A stretch of 64,000 bases of DNA, from assembly GCA_024345305.1 (NCBI GenBank), contig BRON01000018.1, positions 434,001 through 498,000 of the forward strand, written 5' to 3'. Positions 1 through 12,571 of the stretch are shown one piece after another. Both the position numbers and the translations under genes were made by a program. Source of the stretch: Mrakia gelida (lineage: Eukaryota; Basidiomycota; Tremellomycetes; Cystofilobasidiales; Mrakiaceae). Under the pieces are notes generated by a model, which was not told the origin of the DNA, made no database searches, and saw only the letters and a program-made list of their open reading frames with translations. The number at the start of each line of letters is the position of its first letter. The first letter of the stretch is position 1.

Positions 1-147
1 CACCCTCTCCCGTAAACTGAACTCGAGAAAATCTTCAACTGATGACGATGTTGTCTCCCGAAATACCTGCAGCCTCCTCTCGCTCTCGACCTCGCCACCC
101 CCTTCCCTCCTCTCCTTCCTCCCCTTCCTTTTCTCTTAGAGCTCAAC

Positions 148-3100
148 ATGCGACGTAGAGGCACCCCTGAAGGCCGTGATTCTGCTGGAGGAAGTCCTGG
201 ACTCTCTCTTCCGAGCGACGAGATGCTCTCGGTTCATCTGAAGTCGGAAGGAAATGGACAGTACCGAGTGAGTCCGTTCGGTCCTCCTCCTCTCTCGTTG
301 CAACTCTGGCTTGGACGTTAGGGGTGCTGCATCACCAGAGGCTACTATATGTCCTCACAGCTCAGCCTCAGATGGGACAGGAAGGGCATGCGAACTCGAC
401 AAGGGAAGGAAGGAGGGAGGGATGACGTTGAGACGAGCTCTTGCTTTCGAGCTCAACAACAACACCTTCCTTGACCTTCACTGCCGAGTTGGAGTCTTCA
501 GAGGATACCTCAAGGTGTTCTCGTATCGGAGCTCTCGCGACGTCGCATCAGGGAAGGATGCTGGGCTGAGAAGGAGGGTCAAACAGAGGAAGGAGGCTTG
601 ATCGAGTTTCTGATCGAGCTCAACTCCCTCCCTCGTGCTTCCTTCGAAGGAGAGCTCGCAGGACTTCACAGCTCTCCCTCGACCTCGTATACACTTGTAT
701 CTTCTTGCTGACTTCTTTCGTCTCGTTCTTCCCAGGTCCTCGCTCCTGGAACTCCCCTCAACGAAATCGAGTGCGTTCTTCTTCCCGTCTCTTCCCCTCC
801 TCCCTCCCTCCGATCCCTTCGCGGCCTCCCCACCACGCAACAGCATCTAACCGACCTCCTCTCGTCTCTTCTTCCGTTCAGCCTCTCCGAAGTCGACTTC
901 CTCAAACACCTCCGTGAAGACCACCGACCCCTCTCAGGTTTCCAGGCCTTCAAGCGAAGCAGGTTCATTTTCCCTCTAGGTCTTCTCGTCGGCGCCTTCC
1001 TCGCCTACTTCCTTATTTCTCCTTTACAGTGAGTACACTCACTCATCTACGCACCCTACGACATTCACGAGTCTCGCGTCTTCGTTCCATTCCCCCTGCT
1101 ACGACTCACACGCGTCCCTCCTCCCTCCTCTCCTCCCCTCCTCTCCTCCCCTCCCCTCCTCGAACCCATCCCATACCTCAGCCCCGATATGCTCGACGCC
1201 TACTCCACCTCCTTCGCCTCCTGGATCGACGACCTCGACCTCCCTTCCTCCCTCCCTTCCCTCCCCAAAACAGACGTTCTGGGCAAACTCAGCAACTTCA
1301 GCTTCGTGAACGAAGGGACGTTCGATTGGATGAAGAATAGGGATTTCGAGGTGGGGGAGATGTTGAGGGAGGAGGGGTTGAGTGCTGTGCATCCGGTTAT
1401 TTTGATTCCTGTGAGTGAGGAAGGCGAAGGATGGTTGGGGCGGTGGGAGGGAGGGAGGAGGGAGGGAGGGGAAGGGAGGGAGAAGGACGCGACTGGCAGT
1501 TCGGTTTTGACGCAATTCTTTCGCTTGGTTTGGGCGGGGGTCTTGTGTAGGGAATTGTGTCTACGTGAGTCCCTACGTCTTGCTTCCCTCGTTCAATGGC
1601 TCGAGCTCTTCGGAACTCGAAGCTCGCCTGAAGCGAAACCGAAACTGACGCGTCGTCTCTGCCTCGCTTCTCCAGCGGTCTCGAATCGTTCGTCCACCTT
1701 CTTTCCTTCCCTTTCTCTTCATCCCAGAGCCCTAACCGTTTCTGCCTGCTCGCACCCTCAGCTGGTCCACAACCCCCGACGCTCGTCCTTGGTTCCGTCG
1801 TCGTCTTTGGGGATCCGCTTCGATGATTCGAGCTGTGTGAGTCCTTGTCGACCTCTCTTTTCAACTTCTTCCTTGTGATTCAACTCGTCTCGGCTCAAGC
1901 TCACGCGATCTTGTTGATTCGCAGCGTCACCGACAAGGAGAAGTGGGTCAAGGCTCTCAGCTTGGATCTCGAAACTGGATTGGACCCGCCGGGTCAGAAG
2001 GTTCGGGCTGCTCAAGGTCAGTGAAGCTCTTACGTGTCCACTTGCAGTCGCAGGGCTTGTCCCAAGCGGCTCTGAACGCTGACTTTTCGGTTCGTATACA
2101 GGTTTCGACGCTGCGTCTCAGTTCATACAGGTCAGTATCGAGTTCGAGTCGCGTCGCGTTCCCTCTCTTTATCCGTCTGTCCCCGACTGACTCTCTTTCC
2201 CTCGCTTTGATTCTCTCAGGGATACTGGGTCTGGTGCGTCGTCTTGCTCTCCTCTTCGCTATCGCTCTCGCCCTCGCTCACGCGTCAACTGATCGTTCAT
2301 CTCCATCGCCGCGTCTCGTTTCTCTCGCTACAGGGCTAAGATCATCGAGGTTCGTTCCATCGACGCTATTCTACCTCACCTACCGACGATGTACCCTCGC
2401 CTCGCGACCCGAAGCTGACTTTTCCTCGTCCTTGAAACAGAACCTCGCTCCCCTCAACTACGACTCCAACAATCTCGAACTCGCCGCTTACGATTGGCGT
2501 CTATCTTACTACAACCTCGAAACTCGAGACGCTTACTTCTCCTCCCTCAAGTCCAAGATCGAATTGTTCAGGAAGACGTCAGGGAAGAAGGTCGTTCTGG
2601 TTGGGCATTCGTGAGTCGACTCGTTTTCGCTTTCGCTCTCGTCTTCTTTCGTCGACAAGGACGCCAACCTCCTCGTTTTATTGGTTCGAATGCACAGTAT
2701 GGGTGGAACCATCATCATCGTGAGCGGACTCGTCTCACAGTCGTGGTATAAAAGCCTCGAAACTGACCCGCGTCCGTTTCTCTTCGTCGCGTTCGTCCGA
2801 AACAGTACTTGTGAGTCGAGACCGCTCTTTTCTCGACCTCGCTTTCGGCCTGGTCGAAGCTGACCCTTACCGTTTGCTCGCTCAGCATGAAATGGGTCGA
2901 AGCCTCTGGACCTCAGTTTGGAAACGGAGGACCTAACTGGGTCGAGAACAACATCGAGTGTTCGTCTTTCCCTCTCCTTTCCTTCTCACTCGCACTCTCG
3001 CTGACGACTCGTCCTCGTTCACATAGCCTTCGTCAACATCGCTGGGCCCATGCTCGGAGTCGCCAAGTCTGTTCATCTCTCTCTCCCTCTCGTTAGTTGA

Positions 3101-4915
3101 ACTCCGCTGACCCTTCCCGTTCGGTCTTCCTCTTCGCAGAGCCATGACCGCCTTCCTGTCCGGAGAGATGCGAGACACCGTCGAAGTCAACCCTGCCGCA
3201 TCATACATGCTCGAGAAGATGTTCTCTCGGAAGGAGCGAGCTGGACTGTTCCAAGGATGGGCTGGGAGTGCGTCGATGTGGATCAAGGGAGGAGACTCGA
3301 TCTGGGGAGACTCGGAAATGGCTCCCGATGATCCTACCAACGCGACGGATACTCGTTCGTACCTCCTTCTCTCCTCTTATTGCCTTCTCGAGCTGATCGT
3401 GTGTTATGTTTTGCGCTCTGGCAGACGGTCGATTCATCTCGTTCCGACACCTTCACGCTCCGTCCGAGGAGGGAAGCCTCAAGGCTGAACACATCTCTCC
3501 CAACCTCACCATGTCTGACTCCAACGCCTACGTGCTCGAACATACTCCTCCTACTTTCCAGGTTCGTCTCTTTCCCCAGGGCTCAGCTTCATCTCGTCGT
3601 CGAGAAGCCGAAGCTGACCGGCTTTCTCTCGCTCGTGGTTCCCTTCGCGCTGGAACAGCGAATGTTTGGTACCAATTACTCGGCAGGCATGGAGACGGAC
3701 GTCAACATCCTCAAGAAGAACGGCCAGGATCACACCAAGTGGACGAACCCTCTCGAAGTCCGTGAGTAGCGTCGATCGTCTCCTCTCGTCTTGCCTCGTT
3801 CGAAGCTCGAAGCTCACCAGCTTTTTTTCGCTTCGCTTCGCTTCCTCAGAACTTCCCAACGCGCCAAGCATGAAGATCTACTGTCTCTACGGTCACGGAA
3901 AGGACACCGAGAGGTCTTACTGGTAAGCTCAGCGCCCTTCATCCTTCTGATCCTCGAGCTGCTCGAGAACTGACGCGTCTCCTCATCTGGTTTCGTCTCG
4001 CAGGTATGTCAAGGGCAAGTACGAGCACTCCGACTCCAACTCCGAGGGAGAAGAGATCTCGGTGAGTTTCACTACCTCCCTATCTACCTTGCTCTTCCCC
4101 GGAACTCGAGAACTGATCGCTGTTCGTTCGATTCGAAACGCAGAACGACGCCGCCGAAACCACGAACGGAACAACCAGCCAAAACCCTCTCAACTTCCCT
4201 CTCTCGAGAGACCTCTGGATCGATTCGGAAGTTACCGTCGCTGGATCCATCCCTTCCATCCGAAGTGGTGTGAAGTTCGGAGAAGGTGCGTCTCTCGGCT
4301 CCTCCTCCTCGTCGCTTCGTTCTCGTGCTCGAGACGCGTCGAAACCTCAAGTTGACATTGCTTTCGTTTCCTCGACAGGTGACGGAACGGTTCCTCTCCT
4401 TTCCCTTGGAGCTATGTGTGTCGAAGGATGGAAGAGGAAGGAATGGAACCCTGCTGGAATCAAGGTGGTGACTCGAGAGCAATCGCATCTTCCTGAGGCT
4501 CTTGATCTGCGAGGTGGGACGACGACTGGTGAGTCTCTTTGTTCGCCTTCTTTCTTTCGCTCTCGAGACCTCGACTGACTCTTCGTTCCGTCGCAATTTT
4601 GTTCGTAGGTGATCACATCGACATCCTCGGTTCTCGAATGATCAACGAAGCTGTCGGTCGAATTGGTTCGTCGCTCTTCGCCCTCCTCCCTTCCTCACCT
4701 TCTCGCATCGCTGACTCGTTCCTTTCTCTGCTTTTCACTCAGCTGCTGGACGAGGCCACGAACTCGAAGATCACTTCGTCAGTGATATTCACAAGTACAC
4801 TGCTAAGATGGATTGGACGGGAGGGAAGACGCCCAGCAGCGACTCGTCGGTTGGGATCGACGAGAAGAAAAAGGGAGGAGGAGGAGGAGGGTTCTGGGCG
4901 GGGTTGAGGAGTTGA
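148..4915 (+). CDS. LRO1: Phospholipid:diacylglycerol acyltransferase (PDAT)
   Basis: This enzyme moves an acyl group from a phospholipid to diacylglycerol, making triacylglycerol at the ER. It is a single-pass membrane protein. The spliced reading frame shows a short cytosolic N-terminus and one membrane segment (FIFPLGLLVGAFLAYFLI, about 970-1023). A lumenal alpha/beta-hydrolase domain of the LCAT family follows. The nucleophile motif GHSMGG is split by an intron (about 2602-2708). The acid lies in GDGTVPLLSLG (about 4379-4405) and the histidine in DHIDILG (about 4610-4630). The family signature LDPETGLDPP is present as LDLETGLDPPGQ (about 1963-1999). There are about 16 or more exons, including exons of 14 nt (2220-2233), 16 nt (2334-2349) and 5 nt (2806-2810, completing YFMKW). 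The C-terminus ends in a Lys/Gly-rich tail. The start is the first ATG after a pyrimidine-rich leader; exon 2 near 736 is the least certain part. Confidence 0.93.
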
Positions 4916-5337
4916 AAAGAATTGCATGAGAGATGAGCGAGGGAGTTTGGATTTGTTTTACTTTTCTTTGGGTGGGAGTGGGAGAGGACGAGAGAACGTC
5001 GTCGTCGAGCGGGAGGGAAGTGGAGACAGGGTCGAGAGAAGGTTGATGCTAGATTAGATTAAAGTAATTCCGCATGAGTATGTTCACGTGCTACGAATTG
5101 TCGGCTTGAAAGAGAATCGGAGTCGAAAAGAAGCAGACAAAGCTCGACGATGGGAAGACTAGTCGCAATTTGCGATTCGCGTCGAACTCGACCTCGCTCG
5201 ACTACAAGATCAAGAACGTATCAATCGGTCAATCAAACTAAGACAAGAGCCCACGATCACTCTCCAGTAGTGCGAGACCCTACCGTCTCTCTTCCTTTGT
5301 TTCTTCAACAGTGAAACCCTCCCTCGACGCGTCAAAT
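4916..5337. other. Convergent 3' intergenic region
   Basis: LRO1 and the following minus-strand gene end toward each other here. I see AT-richer 3' UTR-like sequence but no gene, RNA or repeat. A GACGCGTC palindrome sits at 5326-5333. Confidence 0.5.
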
Positions 5338-7197
5338 CTAGAACAGCGCCTGCAACTCCTTCGAAAGCGGCTTCCTATCCTCTTCCCCCGTCCTCCAAAC
5401 CTCCATCTCCTCCCCCTCAAACACAAAACTCAACCCTCCCTCCTCCGCTCCCTCAGCCAATACGATCTCCCTCATCCTCTTCACCAACCTCACGACCTTC
5501 GCCATCACCCTCAACCCCTCCTCCTCCACCTCTCCACCCAACTCCCCCTTCCCAAGCTCATGCTTTACCAGAAGATCCCTCGAGAACGCCCCGGCCCTGT
5601 GCGAGGCGATGTAGAGGAAGGGAGTTTGACTGTAGCCGAGCTGACCGAAAGCGTCGGGAAGGATGTTCTGGACGTTGAGGGAGTTGACGGAACGGGTTTT
5701 GAGTTCGATCAGGGCGGATTGGGAGATGATGAGGGAGGGATTGATTTGGTAGGAGAGGGTGGAGTCAGGGAACTGCTTGAGTTCAGTGAGAGCGGCGTTG
5801 TTGGAGGAGGAAGAGGTGGAGGTGGGAAGGGTGAGACCGTGGGAGGTGAGGAGAGGAGTGAGGTCGGTGGTTTCGATGCTGCCAATCAGGCTGGTGGAGG
5901 AGGTGACTTTGAGGGAGGGTTGAGCGTCGACTTCGTAGCGGAGGAGGATGGTGAGGCCGTCGATGGTGACTCTGAGAAACGGGAACGCGTCGACGTTGAG
6001 CGAGGTCAGCTTCGAACGAACGAGCGAGTAGAAGTAAAGACTCACGCTGAGATCCTATGGTACCCCATCGAGTTCTCAATACCTCCAACCAGTTGCCTCT
6101 TCTTAAACTCCTGCGAGAATCCAGGGAATCTCCCTTCCTCGTCGAGGATGCTCCTCTCCCTTCGATGGAAGATCACCGTCTTCTCTCCCACCTTCTCCGC
6201 GTCGACTCGGAAGGTCTTGGTCTCTCCAGAGAACCAAGCGTGCATCTTTCGAAACAGGTTGCGATCCGAGACGACTTGGAAGGTGGAGAAGTCGAGGTCG
6301 GGGTTGCAGAGACGAGTCGATTGAAGCATGGGTTCGATGGGACAGGTTGGGAAGTAGTACGCTTGATGGTCGATGATTTGAAGACCTGTATCGACTGGGA
6401 GTTTACCGGAGGCGGCTTTATAGGTGACTGGATGAGAAGAAGGAGAAAAATCAGAGAAGGTGAGCTCGACCTTCCTCGAGACGAACTCATATCAAAGGGG
6501 GAGGCAGGAAGGGAGGGAAGAGAAGCTCACTCGACCAGATGGGCGGGAAACCTGCGAAAGCGAAGGAGCTCAGCCTATGCGCCCAGGAATCAACTTCCAG
6601 AGAAGCTCGACTGACCTGGAACGATGATAGCGGGTTGATCAGGAGAAGAGGAGGAGGTCGAGTAGCTCGCCAAAGCCTTCGACGCGATGGAGGCGAGAGG
6701 TTGCCGTTCTTCTCCGTCGACCGGTTTAGGGATCGTTTGCAGGCGAGGGTGGACGAGAGTAGAGGTGTAGAGCTCGTAGAGCGAAGAAGGGGAGGTCATC
6801 GTGGTGGTGGTGGACGGTGAAGAGGAGAAGACGAAGCTGTTCGGTCTTTTTGTAAGCGAGGAGGGGAAGAAGGGAAGGGGAAACGTGAGCTCGACGGATC
6901 ATGAAGGGGAAGACGTCCCGTCAGCTCGCCCTTTGATCCCACTTTTAGAGTGGTCTGACTTGGCTGCGAGCTTCAAAGGCGTTGAGGTTCGTCCAGAAGG
7001 TACCGAGGAGGAGTGGGACAAGCGAGGAAGAGCGGAGGGAGGGCGAGTCGAGTCGGGGCTCGCAGAGGGCTGAAACGGGGGGGAGGTCTTCGAAGTGAAA
7101 GAGAGGTCGAAAGACTGCTGGAAATTTGAGGCTTGGACGAAGAAGGAGGGAAAACTGCCTTGAGGGTGTGCGTTCTGACAGAAGTGGGGAGTCTCAT
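5338..7197 (-). CDS. Uncharacterised fungal protein (family often labelled 'geranylgeranyl pyrophosphate synthetase')
   Basis: Function is unknown. The spliced product contains a VPGFPPIWS motif, then LPVDTGLQIIDHQAYYFP, a block ending FHRRE, and LTILLRYEVDA. This order recalls, from memory, a fungal family that databases often call geranylgeranyl pyrophosphate synthetase. I see no DDxxD prenyl-synthase motif, so I would not assign that activity. The last large exon (5338-6045) ends in a Glu-rich helical stretch. One start is the ATG at 6799. A first exon from 7197 can be joined in frame (donor near 7010, acceptor near 6840) and would add an Arg/Ser-rich, mitochondrial-presequence-like N-terminus; I prefer it with modest confidence. 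The gene is transcribed divergently from the MYND gene at 7502. Confidence 0.6.
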
Positions 7198-7501
7198 GGC
7201 AGTGAGATGGCCGTGAGGGGAAAGAAGAGGCAGAAGGGCGAGCTCAAAACGAAAGGTTGAATCGTCGAGCTTACCTCCTCCTTCCCATTCAACGTCCAGC
7301 TTCTCGACAAACAGCTTTCTGGATTCAGAGGACCCGAGGAACTCTTGCCAGCAGTTACATCGCTTCCCTCGACAGCTCTATCCCCTCCCTCGTACATAGA
7401 GCCCTCGCTTCAGCGGTCAATATTCCCTCCTCCCCTCCCTCCCTCCCTTCAGCCCACTCATCCCCTCCATCAGGCCGCCCCTCCCTCTCCCTCTCACCTC
7501 T
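7198..7501. promoter_or_regulatory. Divergent intergenic promoter region
   Basis: About 300 bases lie between two divergent genes. The right half is strongly pyrimidine-rich (CCTCCC runs at about 7428-7498) up to the plus-strand start. No specific factor site was identified. Confidence 0.35.
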
Positions 7502-8819
7502 ATGACTACGCCAGACAACTTCGCTCGCTTACTTGGAATCACTTCGGAACCAGATGGGTACAACTCGAAGGACTTCACGTTGGAAGAAGACGAAGATCTG
7601 ACGGAGTTTGTGAGTTTGTCCGCCTCGTCTTTTGGGCTCGACTCCGTTCCCATGTTCGCTCGCTTGCTCTTCTAGGCTGACCGAGACCACACTTGCCCGG
7701 ATTTCAGGATGACAATCTGATGGAACTCGGTGAAGCTAAGACCTTGCTGTTCTGGGTAAGCTTGAGCCTCTCCAGCAGGTAGAGGGAGAGGAAGAAGGGA
7801 AAGAGACAGAGCTCACCGTCCCTCCTTGTCTCGATACAGTCCGAGTTCGCCGCTTCCTACCTCCCTCAGTTCGCCCAGTCCTACTGCACTCGTTCCTTCA
7901 AGTCCAACTCCGTCATGAGCATCGGCTTGATCGAGTACAGCAACTGGATCGACGAACTCGTCCTGAACGCTCCGTCCTTCCCTCACTTCGTTCAGACGCG
8001 CGAAGCCTCCGCCGTCGCTCTTTGGATGAAGGTCACCGAGAGGATATCTCTGCTAGATTTTCAGGAGCTCCAGGTGTGTTCTTTACACCCTTCGTCTCCT
8101 CTTCTTTACATCACTGAACTCCTTCCCTTCTTTCCTCGCCTCAGACTCCCTTCGACATCGACGACGAGGACGACGACCTGCCCGACGCGTTGTACGAGCT
8201 CGACACCCTCCTCGACCTCTGGGGAGATCTACATAACGCCACCACGGGATTTATTTCCTACGGATCCTTCCTCCCCTCCCCAGATTCACCCACCAGCGCT
8301 CGCCTTCGCGCTCGCTTCCCCTTCTTCCTCCTCAGCAAACCTCGATGGGAGGCGTACGGAGAAGAATCGCTCCCTCGACACTTCAACAACTTCGTTCCCT
8401 ACTACGAGGAAATAGTAGTAGCAGGGAGGAGTATTAAGATGACGGCTGTGGTGAGAGAGGCCTGGTTGAAAGGGAGCAACACGCAGTGGTGGTCGTGTCA
8501 GGCGTTGGTAGACGCGACGGTCGGGAGGGAAAACCCTTGCTCTGCTGGAACGAGGGAAGATAGCAGGGAGAAGATGTTGGCGTGTAGTAGAGTGAGTCCA
8601 GATGTGCTCGATCTTTTTAGTGCTGCAACCCTCGCTGACTTTCCTTTCGTTCTTCTCAGTGCCTCTCCGTTCGCTATTGCTCGACAGGTCCGTCTTCCGT
8701 CTACCTTTCCTCGACGCGTGTTTTCGAGCTGATCTCTTCTTCAACCCTTTATCTTCTTAGCTCATCAGAAGATACACTGGAAACAGCACAAGAAGGTCTG
8801 CTTCAGGCCCTTCTGGTGA
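7502..8819 (+). CDS. C-terminal MYND zinc-finger protein (paralog A)
   Basis: The target is unknown; MYND fingers usually mediate protein-protein contacts. Six exons encode about 335 residues. Exon 1 starts MTTPDNFARLLGITSEPDG. Exon 2 ends in LLFW and exon 3 begins SEFAASYLPQ. A long helical middle region follows. The C-terminus is the finger: CSR-C, then RYCSTAHQKIHW and HKKVC, ending RPFW. The finger is split by two introns at codon positions shared with all other copies in this window. A His replaces one usual Cys (YCSTAHQ). The closest relative here is the gene at 41316-42632 on the other strand. The start is fixed by alignment with the N-termini of the paralogs. Function is not inferred beyond the domain. 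Confidence 0.85.
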
Positions 8820-9399
8820 TCTTGTGAGCGCGTCTCCCTCCCTCGATCTCGTCTCGACGCGTCCCTTCTTTTTTTCCTTCGCTCACACTTCGCTCCTTCC
8901 TTTTTCCCCTCCTCCTCAGACCGCCAATAAGCTGTGCATAGGGACCTTCAAGTTCGCGACTCCTGGTCAGCTCACCTGTGAGTTTCAGTCGCTCGTTCGA
9001 AATCAACGCGTCGAGCACAAACTGACTCGAATCACCTCGCTGCCTTTCCCTTTTCCGTAGCTGCCTCGAGTGACCACAACGTCGAAACTGTCAATCCCGA
9101 GTATCAATGTCGACGTTGCGTACTCTCTCGAGATCGCGAGGAAAGAATGACGAAAATGTCGAGTGATCTCGCGACGCGATTGACTTTTGAGCGAGCTCGT
9201 CCCCTTCGACGACACGGTGAGAACAAGCGCTGATTACGCGAGCTATCTCTCTCATCCCTGTAGCTGTGAGGTAAAGGCCGAATGCGCGAAGGTCGAAAGA
9301 AATTACGGAAACGAAGTCTTCGAGACGAGACCAGACGCGTCTCACTCTCCTCACTCTTCCTTTCCCACTTCAACCCCAAAAAGCCAGGCAAAGACTCAT
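8820..9399. other. Convergent 3' intergenic region
   Basis: This is 3' flank of two converging genes. It contains intron-like segments (GTGAGT, CTGAC, CAG) that may lie in a UTR, and GACGCGTC near 9331. No coding region could be supported. Confidence 0.4.
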
Positions 9400-12288
9400 C
9401 TAATTAGGCCCATAACTCTCCGGCCCTTCCAGCCCAAGATACGAGTTCCCACACCAAGGAGGTCGGTAGTCCTGCGTGTTCCCCCAGTACGCTCGACACC
9501 TGTTCGATGTTAGACGAAAAGATTGAAGTCAGCCTCACTCGTTTTCGTTTTCACTCTCGTCCCCTTCTGCCCTCCCCCATCCCCACCCGTCCCATGCCGA
9601 CCACTTCTCCCACACAGCGCTTCACAAAAAAGGAGCTCGGAGATCGCACTAACCTCATCGAGAACCCAAAAGGGAACTTGTACCCTCTCTGACCCTTCTC
9701 GTAGTCGTCCACCAGTCCGAGGACGACTCGATCGACCTTGTAGAGGTTGGTGAGGTGTTCTCGTGCGTAGGCGAATCCGAGGAGAGCTTTGTGTTGGAGA
9801 GTTTGAGGGGAGGCGAGGGCGGTGGTGATGGCGGTGTTGATTTCCTGTGGAAAGGCGACGCGAGGGAGAGAGGGAGGGTGAGCTGGGAGGGCGAGGCGGG
9901 AGGGAGCGAAGGAGGGAGACGAAGGGGAGGAGGAAGCGAGGGACGAACCTCAATGGACCAGAAGGGTTCTAAGCGGATGATGAACTTGGAGAGCTCGTCT
10001 GGGGGAGAAGAGAGGAGGAGGACGGTCAGCGAGAGATTGGGTTAAGGGAAGCGAGAAGAGAACACGACGACGCGACGACTCACCTTCCATTTCCGTTGGG
10101 ATGTCGGCGGCGATGACGCAACCACTGTGGGAGACGAAAAGGACATAAGAGCTTCGCGAGCGGTGAAGGAAGAGCGAATTAAACGAACCTGAGCATCGCT
10201 TGAGCGTATCTGCGAAACGAACGAAACATCGAACAGATCAGCACGCGTCTCTCTCTCTTCGCTTCCCTTCTCATCCACCAGAAGACCAAAGCAACTCACT
10301 TCCGAATCATCTTCCTCTCCAAACTCGCATCGAACTGTGCGATAACCAACGAGCGATCAGAGCTCGTCTTCGAAGTAACGCGTCTCAATTCGTCCAAAAC
10401 TCACCACACAAATCCTCGCCTCCCGCATCCCCTTCGCGAACACCTCCCTCGTCTTCACATGGTTCACATGCAGCTCCGATCCAAGCTCGTACCCAGTCGG
10501 TCGATTCGTGAGCGCACTCTCGGGCTGAGAGATTCCGTAGCCTGATTCGAAAGCGAAACCGAGCGAACGAGGGTCAGTTCGACCGACGCGACGAAGAAAG
10601 AAAGGAAGGGGACAAGCAATGAAGGGGAGGGTCGAGACGAACCAGGATGATCATGTCGAATAATGGGAGTCTGCTTGTTGGAGATGGCAGCGCTGATCTT
10701 GGATCGAAGAGGGTAGAAGGATCCTTCGAAACCGAAGAGGACGGCGTCGCGTTTCTTTTGGGTCCAGGAGGGGAGAGGGTAGAAATCCCAGGGACTGGTG
10801 AACGGGAAGAAAGATTAGCTTCTGAGTGAGATCGATGTAGATAGAGAGAGGAAAAGAGCTCACTTGGCCTGAGAAGGGAAGAACGGGGAACATCGAGGTC
10901 AGGTCAGCCAAATCGACGAGCGAAGTCGTGTTGCTTCGAAGGAAGAGCGAGAAAGCGGGACTCACTCCATCAGGACTGTGACCGAAGAGATGCATCTTGT
11001 GTCCAGGGAAGAGTCGCATGATCCGCTCGTGGGTGAAGAGGTCGGTGAGCTCGAAGGCGTAGCTGTTCGTTCAAACGACGGATAAAAACGTGTCAGTGAT
11101 GTTCCTTTCGAAGAGACGAAGGGAGAGAAAAGGTGCGAACCGAGCGATAGTGATGTTTCCTTGGTAAGGGAACCATTCCTGAAAGGGTTGATGACGAGGG
11201 TGAAGCGAATGAGCTACGAGAACGGGGAGGTTAGGCTCGACGCGTCGAGAAAGTGAAGGAGACGAACCTGCATGCAAGATCCATCAGGAGAGCCTTCGTG
11301 GCAGTCTCCGAGTTGGCTGTAGATGATGTCAGTTTGTATCAGTCACTTGCGAGGTCGCGAAGAAGCTCGAGTGCAGATGAGGAACTCACTGAACGAATAT
11401 CGTGTCGCAACCTGGAGCGTCCATCAAAGGGTTCTCCTCTGCTCGACGAAAACGACCAAGAATCAGCGCTCCGTCCTCGATCAACCCTTCTCTACAGAAG
11501 GCTCCCTCAGAACTCCGAGACTCACTCTTGAGCAACCAAGCAAACGTCCAGACGACGTCCCAGTACCCGCATCCCCACCGACGATCCAAGTTCGCCGAAA
11601 CGGACGCTGAAGAGTCCCAGTCTCCCCAACCCGGTCCCCAGACGTCTACAATGAGTGCAGGATGACGAAGGGATGCATCCACGAGCTCGTAGATGACGGT
11701 GCTGTGTTTTAAAAGAAGGGTGGGATCGTCAGAGAGAGGAAGAGAAAAGGGAGGAGAGCTCGAAGGCGAACGAGAGCGGAGGAGGAGAAAGGACGAACTC
11801 CATGCGTTCCAGGTAGTCTAGAGAAGTAAGAGTATACGAGTCAGTTCGGAGAGTTCGGAGAGGAACGAGAAGAGCTTGTAAGATGTTTGAACTGACCTGG
11901 ATAGTCTATAGAAGCAAAAAGAACGACGGCAAAGGGAGAGGGAAGGAGCGAACGAGGTCAGCTTCAGCTCCTTCTCCTTCTCACAAGCTCACCGCTTCCC
12001 TCCTTCTTTGAACTCACCGGTCAAGAACAAGACCCTTCGTTTCCGCCCTTCTGACCCATCCCAGCTCGGTTGAAAGTCCCACGGACTAGGGCCTACGATG
12101 TCCGAGCGTCCGTACCAAGAAGGGAACCGACCTCGAATCGGACGAGCAGCGTTGATCGTCACAATCCTCAGCTCCTCAGAAGAGAGCTGGAAGAACGTCC
12201 GATGGATGAGGTATAGGAAAGCCGAGAGAGAGAGGAGGGCTATCACAAGCGGCGGGCGAGATTTGAGTATGGGAGGGAGGGGGACCAT
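9400..12288 (-). CDS. Membrane-anchored glycosyltransferase-like protein, basidiomycete family
   Basis: This is probably a type II membrane protein of the secretory pathway. The first exon (ATG at 12288) has a short N-terminus and one hydrophobic anchor (PLVIALLSLSAFLYLIH). Later exons carry blocks I associate with a large uncharacterised basidiomycete family: VDVWGPGWGDWD with CGYWDVVWTF (about 11540-11650), QLGDCHEG, FPGHKMHLFGHSPDG, LFGFEGSFYPLRSKI, and GMREARICVFDASLERKMIRKYAQA followed by SGCVIAADIPTE. The C-terminus FGFSMRCRAYW is split by the last intron and ends PPWC...GPN at 9400. The arrangement resembles a C-terminal sugar-nucleotide-binding half of a GT-B glycosyltransferase, but that is inference and no substrate is known. 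It has about 12 or more short introns. Confidence 0.6.
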
Positions 12289-12571
12289 CCTGGAGGGAGG
12301 GAGGGAGGGAAGGAGGGGGAGGCGAGGTCCACCGAGGAGAGAGGAAGGAGGGGAGGGAGGAACGCCCGAGTGCTGAGCTGAGGGCGTTGGGGATTAAGAG
12401 CTAGGTGATATAGAGCGGAAGGGAGAGGATGCGTCGGAGTGTATCCGGAAGACTTTTTGGTGGTTGCTGACGGTTGCGGGGGAGGGAGCAGCAGGGAGGG
12501 AAGGGAGAACGAGCTCGGAGATTTCCAGTCGAGTCGACCTCCGACTTCGACCTTCCTCCTTCCCTCTCAAT

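Noticed and set aside
5311..6324. Long plus-strand open frame (337 codons) at 5311-6324
   Set aside because: It lies antisense to minus-strand exons with clear protein blocks and splice sites. Its own translation is Gly/Glu/Val-rich with no family features.
5338..7197. Assignment of the 5.3-7.2 kb gene as a geranylgeranyl diphosphate synthase
   Set aside because: The name is attached to similar fungal proteins, but no DDxxD-type aspartate motifs are visible.
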